Assembly (NCBI GenBank): GCA_963781195.1
Contig: CAWAEZ010000011.1
Location: 682,001 to 746,000 of the forward strand
Reading direction: 5' to 3'
Source: JAJPKK01 sp963781195
GTDB lineage: Bacteria; Pseudomonadota; Alphaproteobacteria; Rhizobiales; Xanthobacteraceae
Length of the DNA: 64,000 nucleotides
Positions 46,239-54,624 of this stretch are shown piece by piece. Positions within the stretch are counted from its first letter, which is position 1; each line of letters starts with the position of its first letter. Under the pieces are notes generated by a model. It made no database searches. It was not told the origin of the DNA and worked only from the letters and a program-made list of their open reading frames with translations. A program made the translations under genes and the position numbers.

Positions 46239-48257
46239 TTAAGCGAATTCCAGGATCACCGCGTCGACCGCGAGGCTGTCGCCCTTCTTCGCATGCACCG
46301 TCTTGACGGTTCCGTCGCGCTCGGCGCGCAGCACGTTCTCCATCTTCATGGCCTCGACGATGGCGAGCGTCTCGCCGGCCTTGACCTCCTGGCCGGGGAC
46401 CACCGCGATCGAGACCACGAGCCCGGGCATCGGGCACAGGAGTTTCTTGCCGCTGTCGGCGGCGACTTTCACCGGCATCAGGCGGGCGGCCGCGGACTCG
46501 CTCTCGGTATAGACGAATGCCCGGGTCTCGATGCCGCGGTGAGCCAGCAGAAATCCGTTCGGGATCGGACGCACCTGCACCGCCACCGGTTCGCCATCGA
46601 TGGCGCCGTGCCACACCGGCTCGCCGGGGGTCCAGGCGGAGTTGAGGACGTGCGGCGCACTCTCTTCACCGGAGTCGTCGACGAAACGCACGTCGATGGC
46701 GCCGCCGGGCTCCCGCCCGACGGTGAGGCGAAACTCGTCGGCACCGAGCCAGACCGAGCGCTGCCGCTCGCGCACCACGGCGCGTCCCACCATCTGACCG
46801 GTGATGCGGCGCTTGCGTTCGCCGAGCACGTGATCGACCGCCGCCGCGACGGCGGCGATGCGGCGTGCGACCGCGCCGGCCGGCGCCACCGGCGCAAAGC
46901 CGTCGGGAAACTCTTCGGCGATGAAGCCGGTCGACAGCCGGCCGTCCTGCCAGCGCGGGCTCTGCATCAGCGCCGAGAGAAACGGAATGTTGTGACGAAT
47001 GCCGTCGATATAGAAGGCATCGAGCGCCCTCGCCTGCGCCGCGATCGCCTTGGCGCGAGTGTCGGCATGGGTGACCAGCTTGGCGATCATGGGATCGTAA
47101 TAGATCGAGATCTCGCCGCCTTCGTAGACCCCGGTGTCGTTGCGAACGGTAATGCCGTCGGTCCGGCCCTCGGCCGGTGGGCGATACTTCACCAGCCGCC
47201 CGGTCGACGGCAGGAAGTTGCGGTAGGGATCCTCCGCATAGATGCGCGACTCCACCGCCGAACCGGTCAGCGTCACGTCCGCCTGCGCGATGGCCAGGCG
47301 CTCGCCGGCGGCGACCCGGATCATCTGCTCCACCAGATCGATCCCGGTGACGAGTTCCGTCACCGGATGCTCGACCTGCAGGCGGGTGTTCATCTCGAGG
47401 AAATAGAAGCTCTTGTCCTGGCCGGCGACGAACTCCACCGTGCCGGCGGAATCGTAGCCCACCGCCTTGGCGAGCGCGACCGCCTGCAACCCCATCCGTT
47501 CACGGGTCGCGGCGTCGAGCAGCGGACTGGGCAACTCCTCGATCACCTTCTGGTTGCGGCGCTGGATCGAGCACTCGCGCTCGCCGAGATAGACGACGTT
47601 GCCGTGCTTGTCGCCGAGCACCTGGATCTCGATGTGGCGGGGATCGACGATGAACTTCTCGATGAACACGCGGTCGTCGCCGAACGAGGACTTGGCCTCG
47701 GAGCGCGCCCGGGCAAATCCTTCCGCCACCTCGGCGCGGGACCGGGCGATCCGCATGCCCTTGCCGCCACCGCCGGCCGAGGCCTTGATCATCACGGGAT
47801 AGCCGATCTCGTCGGCGATCTTGACGGCTTCGCCGTCGTCCTCGATGACCCCGAGATGGCCGGGAACGGTCGAGACCTTGGCGGCGGCCGCCGCCTTCTT
47901 GCTTTCGATCTTGTCGCCCATGGCTGCGATCGCCTTGGGATTAGGACCGATGAAGACGATCCCCGCCTCGCCGAGGGCGATGGGGAACGCCTCACGCTCC
48001 GACAGGAAGCCGTAGCCCGGATGGACCGCTGCGGCCCCGCTGGCCCGGCAGGCGGCGACGATCTTGTCGATGACGAGATAGCTTTCGGCGGCCGGCGGCG
48101 GGCCGATGTGGATCGCCGTGTCGGCCATCTCGACGTGGAGGGCATCCTTGTCGGCATCGGAATAGACGGCGACCGTCTCTATCCCCATGCGCCGCGCGGT
48201 CTTGATGATTCGACAGGCGATCTCACCGCGATTGGCGATCAGAATGCGCTTGAACAT
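46239..48257 (-). CDS. pccA: Acetyl/propionyl-CoA carboxylase alpha subunit (biotin carboxylase plus BCCP)
   Basis: A 672-residue protein starting FKRILIANRGEIACRII (ATG at 48257; an upstream TTG is less likely). The biotin carboxylase ATP-grasp loop KASAGGGGKGMRIA, ERECSIQRRNQKVIEE and the catalytic FLEMNTRLQVEHPVTE are present. A BT-like linker domain follows, and the C-terminal biotinyl domain carries the attachment Lys in VEAMKMENVL. Length and domain order fit PccA, which with PccB makes methylmalonyl-CoA. Substrate choice (propionyl versus acetyl or methylcrotonyl) depends on the beta subunit, which is not in the window. Confidence 0.9.
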   Translation of the reverse strand: MFKRILIANRGEIACRIIKTARRMGIETVAVYSDADKDALHVEMADTAIHIGPPPAAESYLVIDKIVAACRASGAAAVHPGYGFLSEREAFPIALGEAGIVFIGPNPKAIAAMGDKIESKKAAAAAKVSTVPGHLGVIEDDGEAVKIADEIGYPVMIKASAGGGGKGMRIARSRAEVAEGFARARSEAKSSFGDDRVFIEKFIVDPRHIEIQVLGDKHGNVVYLGERECSIQRRNQKVIEELPSPLLDAATRERMGLQAVALAKAVGYDSAGTVEFVAGQDKSFYFLEMNTRLQVEHPVTELVTGIDLVEQMIRVAAGERLAIAQADVTLTGSAVESRIYAEDPYRNFLPSTGRLVKYRPPAEGRTDGITVRNDTGVYEGGEISIYYDPMIAKLVTHADTRAKAIAAQARALDAFYIDGIRHNIPFLSALMQSPRWQDGRLSTGFIAEEFPDGFAPVAPAGAVARRIAAVAAAVDHVLGERKRRITGQMVGRAVVRERQRSVWLGADEFRLTVGREPGGAIDVRFVDDSGEESAPHVLNSAWTPGEPVWHGAIDGEPVAVQVRPIPNGFLLAHRGIETRAFVYTESESAAARLMPVKVAADSGKKLLCPMPGLVVSIAVVPGQEVKAGETLAIVEAMKMENVLRAERDGTVKTVHAKKGDSLAVDAVILEFA

Positions 48258-48446
48258 GCGGTTCAATACCCCAAAGCGCCGGCCAACGGGCTTTGCGGTC
48301 TCGGCACCAAAATGTCAATGGGACGCTGTGGGTGGACGGCGACGCGGAGGGTCGAAACGGTCGGATCATGCAGGGTCGGCTGCCGAACGTCTGCTCACTG
48401 CCCACGCCCGGCCCGCGGCCTGGATGCCCGTCGCCGACGGCTCGCC

Positions 48447-48692
48447 TCAACAGGCTTTTGAACGCCGCCGGCTGGGCACCTGGGACACGATCCACTCGAG
48501 CACGGCGGTGTCGACGTCGGCCACGCCGTCGAAATAGTGCCTGAAGTCCGCCTGACGGCCGCGATTCGAACGGGGACGATCGACGGTGATGCGGGACCGC
48601 TCGATGGCGCTCACAAGCGTCCTGACGTAGTCGAGCGCACATCCCGGCTGGACGGGCGACGCTGACGGTAGGCTGCACTGCCGATCGCTCAT
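48447..48692 (-). CDS. Small hypothetical protein
   Basis: An 81-residue open frame with an AGGGG ribosome site 7 bp before the ATG at 48692. The sequence (CALDYVRTLVSAIERSR, HYFDGVADVDTAVLEWIV) has normal amino-acid composition and two likely helices but no domain I recognise. It could equally be a chance frame in GC-rich DNA. Confidence 0.4.
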   Translation of the reverse strand: MSDRQCSLPSASPVQPGCALDYVRTLVSAIERSRITVDRPRSNRGRQADFRHYFDGVADVDTAVLEWIVSQVPSRRRSKAC

Positions 48693-49008
48693 GACCACAC
48701 CCCTGTTCGGAGCCATGGTTAGCGGTGATGCATTACCCGCTTCCTAACGGCATCCGATGCTCCTTTGTCCGGGCGACCGACAAGAAGGTTCAAATTTCGT
48801 TACCATTTGGAAGATTTTGCAGCGCGCCCCCAGGCTGCGGCAAAAAACTCCTTTCGTTCAAGGGCGTTAGGACCCGAGAACGTGCCACGCCCGGGGCCCG
48901 CGGCGGAAAGATTTTTTTATCGATAGCGGCATATTTCGTCGCTCGTCCCGCGAGGCTATACCAGCCCCGGCCCGAACGGGCCTGAGTTGGATTGTGGAGA
49001 AAAACAGT
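48693..49008. other. Leader and promoter region of the peroxiredoxin gene
   Basis: About 315 bp with several A/T runs (for example AAAGATTTTTTTATCG near 48907) that stand out from the GC-rich background, and a short GGCCCG-AA-CGGGCC hairpin near 48971. These are consistent with a promoter and 5' leader, but no defined box can be assigned with confidence. Confidence 0.45.
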
Positions 49009-49668
49009 ATGACGTTGCAGATTGGCGACACCGCCCCGGATTTCGAGGCAGAGACCACCGAAGGCCACATCCGATTTCATGACTGGATCGGCAATTCGTG
49101 GGTGGTGTTGTTTTCCCATCCGAAAGACTTCACCCCGGTCTGCACGACCGAGCTCGGCACCATGGCGCGGCTCAAGCCCGAGTTCGACAAGCGCAACGTC
49201 AAGATCATCGGGTTGTCGGTCGACCCCGTCACCAACCACACGAAGTGGGCGATCGACATCAAGGAAACCCAGGGCTTCGCGCCCAATTATCCGATGATCG
49301 GCGACACCGACCTCAAGATCGCCAAGGCCTGGGGCATGCTGCCGGCCGCGGCCTCCGGCGATGCCGCCCAGCGCACCGCCGCCGACAACCAGACCGTGCG
49401 CAACGTCTTCATCGTCGGCCCCGACAAGAAGGTGAAGCTGATACTGGTCTATCCCATGACCACCGGGCGCAATTTCGACGAGGTGCTTCGGGTCATCAAT
49501 TCGCTCCAGCTGACCTCCAAGCACAAGGTAGCGACCCCGGCGAACTGGAAGCAGGGCGAAGACGTCATCATCGCCGGTTCGGTCTCCGACGACGACGCCA
49601 AGAAGATCTACCCCCAGGGTTGGAAGGCGCCGCGGCCTTATCTGCGCATCGTGCCCCAGCCGCGCTGA
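49009..49668 (+). CDS. 1-Cys peroxiredoxin (Prx6 subfamily)
   Basis: A 219-residue protein with GGAG 9 bp upstream of the ATG. The peroxidatic Cys is in the signature HPKDFTPVCTTELG. The long C-terminal domain (VATPANWKQGEDVIIAGSVS, GWKAPRPYLRIVPQPR) is typical of Prx6 rather than AhpC, and no second conserved resolving Cys is present. It reduces peroxides in the cytoplasm. A hairpin terminator follows the gene. Confidence 0.94.
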   Translation: MTLQIGDTAPDFEAETTEGHIRFHDWIGNSWVVLFSHPKDFTPVCTTELGTMARLKPEFDKRNVKIIGLSVDPVTNHTKWAIDIKETQGFAPNYPMIGDTDLKIAKAWGMLPAAASGDAAQRTAADNQTVRNVFIVGPDKKVKLILVYPMTTGRNFDEVLRVINSLQLTSKHKVATPANWKQGEDVIIAGSVSDDDAKKIYPQGWKAPRPYLRIVPQPR

Positions 49669-49729
49669 CCGCGGCGCAATTGTCGTCCAACGCGCTGACC
49701 CTCGTCAGCCCTGGATTTTGTCTCTAAGG

Positions 49730-49760
49730 AAGGGCGCAGCCGCACAGGCCGCGCCCTTTT
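49730..49760 (+). terminator. Rho-independent terminator after the peroxiredoxin gene
   Basis: AAGGGCGC-(13)-GCGCCCTT, an 8-bp stem whose 3' side runs into TTTT, 62 bp after the stop codon. Confidence 0.75.
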
Positions 49761-49837
49761 GCGTTGCCTGCTCCACCCCGCTGTCGCAATCCGGCGGCTC
49801 AAATCCCGCTCTCCCGTATCCCGCCCAGGAATGCAGC

Positions 49838-50275
49838 ATGACGGTCCAAGACGCTCCCTCCGACGACGGACGCATCCAGGCGATTGCGGCCGAGCAGCCG
49901 CCGTTCGCCCGCCTGATGGGGATCAAGCTCGTTGAAGTCTCCCGCGACAAGGTAGTGGCCGAGGTCGTGGTCCGCGACGAGCTCACCAACCGCAATGGCG
50001 GTCTGCATGGCGGCGCGGTGATGGGCATTGCCGACAATATGGGCGGCACCGCCACGTTCCTGAACATGCCCGCCGGCGCCGGCACCACCACGATCGAGAG
50101 TAAGACGAACTTCTTTGCCGCGGTCCCGGCGGGTGACACCGTCCGTGTCGAATGCACGCCGCTTCACCGCGGCCGCACCACCATGGTGTGGCAGACGCGC
50201 ATTATCCGCGGCGACGGCCGGCTCGCCGCGGTCGTGACCCAGACCCAGCTCATCACGACGCCGCGCGGGAAATAG
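49838..50275 (+). CDS. PaaI-type hotdog-fold acyl-CoA thioesterase
   Basis: A 145-residue protein with the hotdog signature ELTNRNGGLHGGAVMGIADNMG around residue 50 (Asn and Asp of the PaaI/YbgC-like active site) and ESKTNFFAAVPAGDTV. It should hydrolyse an acyl- or aryl-CoA thioester, probably as a tetramer in the cytoplasm. Single gene, with its own weak GGA ribosome site. Confidence 0.87.
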   Translation: MTVQDAPSDDGRIQAIAAEQPPFARLMGIKLVEVSRDKVVAEVVVRDELTNRNGGLHGGAVMGIADNMGGTATFLNMPAGAGTTTIESKTNFFAAVPAGDTVRVECTPLHRGRTTMVWQTRIIRGDGRLAAVVTQTQLITTPRGK

Positions 50276-50493
50276 CGCTGCGGATGCAATTGCGGCGTCC
50301 ACACAGAAGCGCCCAAATTGGATGTTCCAGTCGCGCTCCGTGGGGGGCGGGCCAATTCTTTTCGAAGCGTCGGCCGGCTTTTGAACTCTTTGTTTGCAAG
50401 TGCCGACTAAGTTTTGGCGGAGACAAGCCTAATTTTGGGTCGATCTGTCTCCTGCGGCCTTTGTAATGCCGCAGTGTGGGGAACTGAAGATTC

Positions 50494-51843
50494 ATGACTG
50501 CTCTCGTTTCGGGCCGTGCGTCGGTCTCGCGGATTACCTGGCTCACCGCGACTTCGATCGTGGTGGCCGACATGGTGGGCGTCGGCGTCTTCACCAGCCT
50601 CGGATTCCAGGTCAAGGACATCAGCTCCGGCTTCGCGCTCCTCGCGCTGTGGATCGTCGGCGGCGTCGTCGCCATGTGCGGAGCGATCTCCTATGCCGAG
50701 CTCGCCCTGATGTTTCCGCGCTCGAGCGGCGAATACAACTTCCTGCGCCGGATCTATCATCCGGCGTTCGGCTTCATGGCCGGCTTCCTGTCGGCGACGG
50801 TCGGCTTCTCGGCCCCGGTGGCGCTCGCCGCCATGGCGTTCGGCGTCTACTTCAAGTCGATCATCCCCAGCATGCCCCCGCTCGTCCCCGGGCTCGCGGT
50901 GGTCTGGATCATCTCGCTCGTCCATCTGCGCGGCATGAACTACGGGAGCGCGTTCCACAATGTCTGGACGGCGCTCAAGCTGCTTCTGATCTTCGGCTTC
51001 CTGGCGGCGGGCCTGCTGTTCGGCGACAAGCAGCCGATCTCGTTCGCGCCCAGTGCCTCCGACCTGAACTTCATCAGCAGCGTGCCGTTCGCCATCAGCC
51101 TCGTCTTCGTCATGTATTCCTACTCGGGCTGGAACGCGGCGACCTACATCATCGACGAGATCCAGGAGCCCAATCGCAGCCTGCCCCGCGCGCTGTTCCT
51201 CGGCACCCTGATCGTGATCGGCCTCTATGTCAGCCTCAATGCTGTCTTCCTCGCGGTCACGCCGATCCAGGAGCTGGCCGGCCAGCTCAACGTCGCCATG
51301 ATCGCCGGCACCCATCTGTTCGGCGACGTCGGCGGCCGCATCGTCGGCATGCTCATCTGTGTCGGGCTCGTCTCCTCGATCAGTGCGATGATGTGGATCG
51401 GCCCGCGCGTCACCATGACCATGGGCGAGGACATGCCGCTGCTGCGCGTGTTCTCGCGCCGCTCGCAGCGGGGCCAGCCGGCGACCGCGATCATCTTCCA
51501 ATTGGTCGTGTCGAGCCTGCTGCTGCTGAGCCAGAGCTTCGAGGCGGTGCTGGACTTCATCCAGTTCAGCCTCACCTTCTGCTCGTTCTTCACGGTGCTC
51601 GGCGTCATCAAGATGCGGATCACGAACCCGGACATGCCGCGCCCGTACCGGGCCTGGGGCTATCCGGTGACGCCGCTCATCTTCCTCAGCGTGATGCTGT
51701 GGATGATGTACTACCTCGTCGTGAACCGGCCGATGCAGTCGCTCGCGGGCTTCGCCATGATGCTCTCCGGCGTCGCCATCTACGGCCTGTCCCTTCTGCT
51801 GTCGAAGGGAATGTCGGCCGATACCCCTGCAGCCACCGTCTGA
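50494..51843 (+). CDS. APC-family amino acid/amine permease
   Basis: A 449-residue inner-membrane protein with 12 hydrophobic helices. Helix 1 carries the unwound GVGVFTSLGF (APC consensus G-x-G-x-F), and SYAELALMFPRSSGEYNFL and GWNAATYIIDEIQEPNRSLPRAL follow the LAT/AdiC-like APC pattern. Substrate probably a neutral amino acid or amine, not deducible. Its stop codon is embedded in a 15-bp tandem repeat. The secreted paralogue gene begins 88 bp later on the same strand. Confidence 0.9.
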   Translation: MTALVSGRASVSRITWLTATSIVVADMVGVGVFTSLGFQVKDISSGFALLALWIVGGVVAMCGAISYAELALMFPRSSGEYNFLRRIYHPAFGFMAGFLSATVGFSAPVALAAMAFGVYFKSIIPSMPPLVPGLAVVWIISLVHLRGMNYGSAFHNVWTALKLLLIFGFLAAGLLFGDKQPISFAPSASDLNFISSVPFAISLVFVMYSYSGWNAATYIIDEIQEPNRSLPRALFLGTLIVIGLYVSLNAVFLAVTPIQELAGQLNVAMIAGTHLFGDVGGRIVGMLICVGLVSSISAMMWIGPRVTMTMGEDMPLLRVFSRRSQRGQPATAIIFQLVVSSLLLLSQSFEAVLDFIQFSLTFCSFFTVLGVIKMRITNPDMPRPYRAWGYPVTPLIFLSVMLWMMYYLVVNRPMQSLAGFAMMLSGVAIYGLSLLLSKGMSADTPAATV

Positions 51844-51899
51844 ACAGCCATCCTCTGAACAGCCATCCTCTGAACAGCCATCCTCTGAACAGCCACCTT
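51840..51899. repeat. 15-bp tandem repeat, four copies, over the permease stop codon
   Basis: CTGAACAGCCATCCT at 51840, 51855 and 51870, and CTGAACAGCCACCTT at 51885, followed by a fifth partial unit CTGAACC. The first unit contains the TGA stop of the permease. Because 15 is divisible by three, every unit repeats that stop in frame. Confidence 0.95.
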
Positions 51900-51931
51900 C
51901 TGAACCGACCCGCAATCGAGGAATAAAGCAC

Positions 51932-53044
51932 ATGCGAGTGCGAACCATGAAAGTTGCCGCTGTTGCCGCCAGCCTTCTCGCCTTGGCGACGGCGCCGGTG
52001 CGCAGCGCCGAAATCGCCATGCCCGACGACACGGCGCGTTTTTTGGCGGGTCTGCCGCCCTCCCCCGATTCGCCGCTCGCGGCGCTCACCAAGGACCCGG
52101 CCTGGCAGCAACACGCCAGCCGCTTCAATACGATGTTCGGAGAGGAAGACCGCAGCCATCTGTCCCATGTCCGCGCCTTTGCCAAGGAACGGCTGAGCCC
52201 GACCCACGACACGCTGCTCTACATGTTCAGCGGCCCCGACGCGCTCCATGCGCTGGCGCTGTTTCCCAATGCCAGCACCTATGTGATGGCCGGGCTCGAG
52301 CCTCCCGGCAACATTCCCGCGCTGACCGGCCTGTCTCGCGCGACGGTCGACCGGACCGAGCGCGGGCTCGAGGTCGCCCTCGGAAACCTGTTGAAGCTCA
52401 GCTACTTCATCACCAAGAACATGGAGAACCAGCTGCGGCCCGGACCGGTCTACGGGACCCTTCCGGTGATCTATGTCTTCCTGGCGCGCTCCGGCCAGAC
52501 CATCCACGAGACGACCTTCGTCACCATCGACAATGACGGCAACGAGCATGCGGTCGATGATCCCAACCAGAAATCGTCCGCGAAGGGCGTGAAGATCGTG
52601 TTCTCCGCCGACGGCGGCCCCAAGAAGACGCTCTATTACTTCAGCACGAACCTCACCAATGACGGCGTGAAGAACTCGGGCTTCCTCGCCTTCTGCGAGA
52701 AGCAGGGCGTCGCCGACGCGTTCGTGAAGAGCGCCTCATACCTGCTGCATGGCGGCAACTTCTCGACCGTGCGCAACTTCCTGCTCGACCATAGCGCCTC
52801 GATCCTGCAGGACGACACCGGCATCCCGGTCAGCTTCTTCGACCGTGCCAAGTGGCAGCCGCAGCCGTTCGGCCACTACGTGCACCCGATCGCGGTCTTC
52901 TCGCACAACTACCAGCCCAAGCTCGCCGAGTTGTTCCGCAAGGGCAACCCGATCCCGATCGATTTCGGCCTCGGCTATCGGTGGCGGATCAACCAGTCGA
53001 ACCTGCTGTTCGCCCAGAAGATCGTCGGCCCCAAGGCCGACTGA
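51932..53044 (+). CDS. Secreted protein of unknown function, paralogue A
   Basis: A 370-residue protein with GAGGAA upstream of the ATG at 51932 and a Sec signal (KVAAVAASLLALATAPVRSA, cut before EIAMPDD). No domain I recognise. Repeated features of the mature part are THDTLLYMFSGPDALHALALFPNAS, YFITKNMENQ and GGNFSTVRNFLLDHSASILQDD. It is about 70 percent identical by eye to the next gene, so the pair arose by tandem duplication. Probably periplasmic and soluble. A strong terminator separates the two copies. Confidence 0.8.
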   Translation: MRVRTMKVAAVAASLLALATAPVRSAEIAMPDDTARFLAGLPPSPDSPLAALTKDPAWQQHASRFNTMFGEEDRSHLSHVRAFAKERLSPTHDTLLYMFSGPDALHALALFPNASTYVMAGLEPPGNIPALTGLSRATVDRTERGLEVALGNLLKLSYFITKNMENQLRPGPVYGTLPVIYVFLARSGQTIHETTFVTIDNDGNEHAVDDPNQKSSAKGVKIVFSADGGPKKTLYYFSTNLTNDGVKNSGFLAFCEKQGVADAFVKSASYLLHGGNFSTVRNFLLDHSASILQDDTGIPVSFFDRAKWQPQPFGHYVHPIAVFSHNYQPKLAELFRKGNPIPIDFGLGYRWRINQSNLLFAQKIVGPKAD

Positions 53045-53074
53045 CCCGGCCGGCCCCATGGGGCAGATTATGTG

Positions 53075-53101
53075 ATCGCCCGGCCCCGGCCGGGCGATTT
53101 T
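53075..53101 (+). terminator. Rho-independent terminator after paralogue A
   Basis: ATCGCCCGGC-(4)-GCCGGGCGAT hairpin (10-bp stem) followed directly by TTTTC, 30 bp after the stop codon. Confidence 0.88.
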
Positions 53102-53298
53102 CATTGAGTCCCCTGATTCGGCGCCGCACCTTCAACTCATTTTCCGGGAAAGGACGGCAGGGTCGGCGCTTGCGCCGGCGCAGCGACGTGCTTTTTTGTG
53201 GCCACGCGCTTTGATGGTATATCATTCGTTAATACCGCCGCGGTCCCCCGGGCTCGCGGCGATACCGTGTGCGCCTCAGCCGTATCCTGGCCCAACCA

Positions 53299-54429
53299 AT
53301 GCGAGATGCCGTCAACGTGCGAAACATGAGAGTTGCCGCCCTTCTCCTCGCCTTCGTGACCCTCTCGTTTGCGCCGGCGCGCAGCGCCGAGGTCGCGACC
53401 CCCAACGACACCGCGCGGTTTCTCGCAGGCCTGCCCCCATCCGCCGATTCGCCGCTCACCCCCCTGACCAAGGATCCGAACTGGCAAGCGCACGCCAATC
53501 GCTTCAATTCCATCTTCGCGCAACAGGACCGCGGGCACCTCGGCAGGGTTCGCGCCTTCTCCAAGGCGCGACTGACCACGACCCACGACACGATGCTCTA
53601 TTTCTTCAGCGGGCCGGACGCGCTCCATGCGGTCGCGCTGTTTCCCAACGCCACCACCTATGTGCTCGCCGGCCTGGAGCCGGCTGGAAACATTCCGCCG
53701 CTGACCAGCCTGCCCCGCGCGACGGTGATGAACACCCTGCACAAGATCGAAGGCGAGATGAGCTCGCTGCTCTCCCTCAGCTTCTTCATTACCAAAAACA
53801 TGCGCAGCCAGCTCAGCTCCGGCCCGATCTACGGCACCTTGCCGGTGATCTACGTGTTCCTGGCGCGGTCGGGAAAGACCATTGACGAGACGACCTTCGT
53901 CAACATCGACAATGACGGCAATGAAAAGCCCGCCGACGAACTGAAGAACAGCAACACCAAGGGCGTGAAGATCGTGTTCTCCGCCGAGGGCGGGCCCAAG
54001 CAGACCCTGTATTATTTCAGCACCAACCTCGCCAATGACGGCGTCAAGACCTCCGGCTTCCTCGCCTTCTGCGAAAAGCTGGGCGTCGCCGACGCCTTCG
54101 TGAAAAGCGCGTCCTACCTGCTGCACAGCGGCAATTTCTCCACCGTTCGCAACTTCATGCTCGACCACAGCGCCACCATCCTGCAGGACGATTCCGGAAT
54201 TCCGGTGCGCTATTTCGATCGCAAGGAATGGCAGCTCCAGCCGTTCGGCCGCTATCTCGGACCGATCTCGATCTTCGCCCAGCACTATCAGCCGCAGATG
54301 TCCGAGGTGTTCCGCAGCAAGGCGACACCGATGGATTTCGGCCTCGGCTATCGCTGGCGGGTCAACGAATTGAACCTGCTGCTGGCCCAGAAAAACGCCG
54401 ATGCGAAGCCCGCGTCGAAGCCGAATTAG
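53299..54429 (+). CDS. Secreted protein of unknown function, paralogue B
   Basis: A 376-residue paralogue of the preceding gene. The ATG at 53299 is chosen because ATGCGA...GTGCGAAMCATG aligns with the start of paralogue A apart from a 12-bp insertion; the ATG at 53326 is the alternative. Signal peptide cleaved near APARSA-EVAT. Conserved with A throughout (ARFLAGLPPSADSPL, GVKIVFSAEGGPKQTLYYFS, FGLGYRWRVNELNLLLAQK). B carries a changed tract at residues 145-160 and a short Ala/Lys/Pro tail. The own terminator of A implies separate transcription of B. Confidence 0.8.
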   Translation: MRDAVNVRNMRVAALLLAFVTLSFAPARSAEVATPNDTARFLAGLPPSADSPLTPLTKDPNWQAHANRFNSIFAQQDRGHLGRVRAFSKARLTTTHDTMLYFFSGPDALHAVALFPNATTYVLAGLEPAGNIPPLTSLPRATVMNTLHKIEGEMSSLLSLSFFITKNMRSQLSSGPIYGTLPVIYVFLARSGKTIDETTFVNIDNDGNEKPADELKNSNTKGVKIVFSAEGGPKQTLYYFSTNLANDGVKTSGFLAFCEKLGVADAFVKSASYLLHSGNFSTVRNFMLDHSATILQDDSGIPVRYFDRKEWQLQPFGRYLGPISIFAQHYQPQMSEVFRSKATPMDFGLGYRWRVNELNLLLAQKNADAKPASKPN

Positions 54430-54624
54430 GCTCATTTTAACTATCATTTCATAGCGTTACACCTCTGGTCGGCCCCGGGTCCGGGACCGGACCGGACGGG
54501 GAAGACGTACGCGCCCGTTCCGTTCGCGCTTCGTTTCGCGCCGGCGCATCGTCCGCAAGCGGCCCGATCACCAAATTTGTGACACAGTCTTCCCTGAGGC
54601 TGGGGTTCATGGGGTGGGGGAATT

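Noticed and set aside
46239..48257. Possible pyruvate carboxylase instead of PccA
   Set aside because: Length (672 residues) and domain order (biotin carboxylase, linker, biotinyl) lack the carboxyltransferase domain of pyruvate carboxylase.
45996..48461. Very long open frame on the plus strand (about 820 codons) opposite pccA; similar ones at 41881-44208, 24936-26864, 36818-38092 and opposite the APC permease at 50407-52212
   Set aside because: Each is exactly antisense to a gene with clear family motifs and has a shadow composition rich in Arg, Gly, His and Asp. Such frames are expected in GC-rich DNA.
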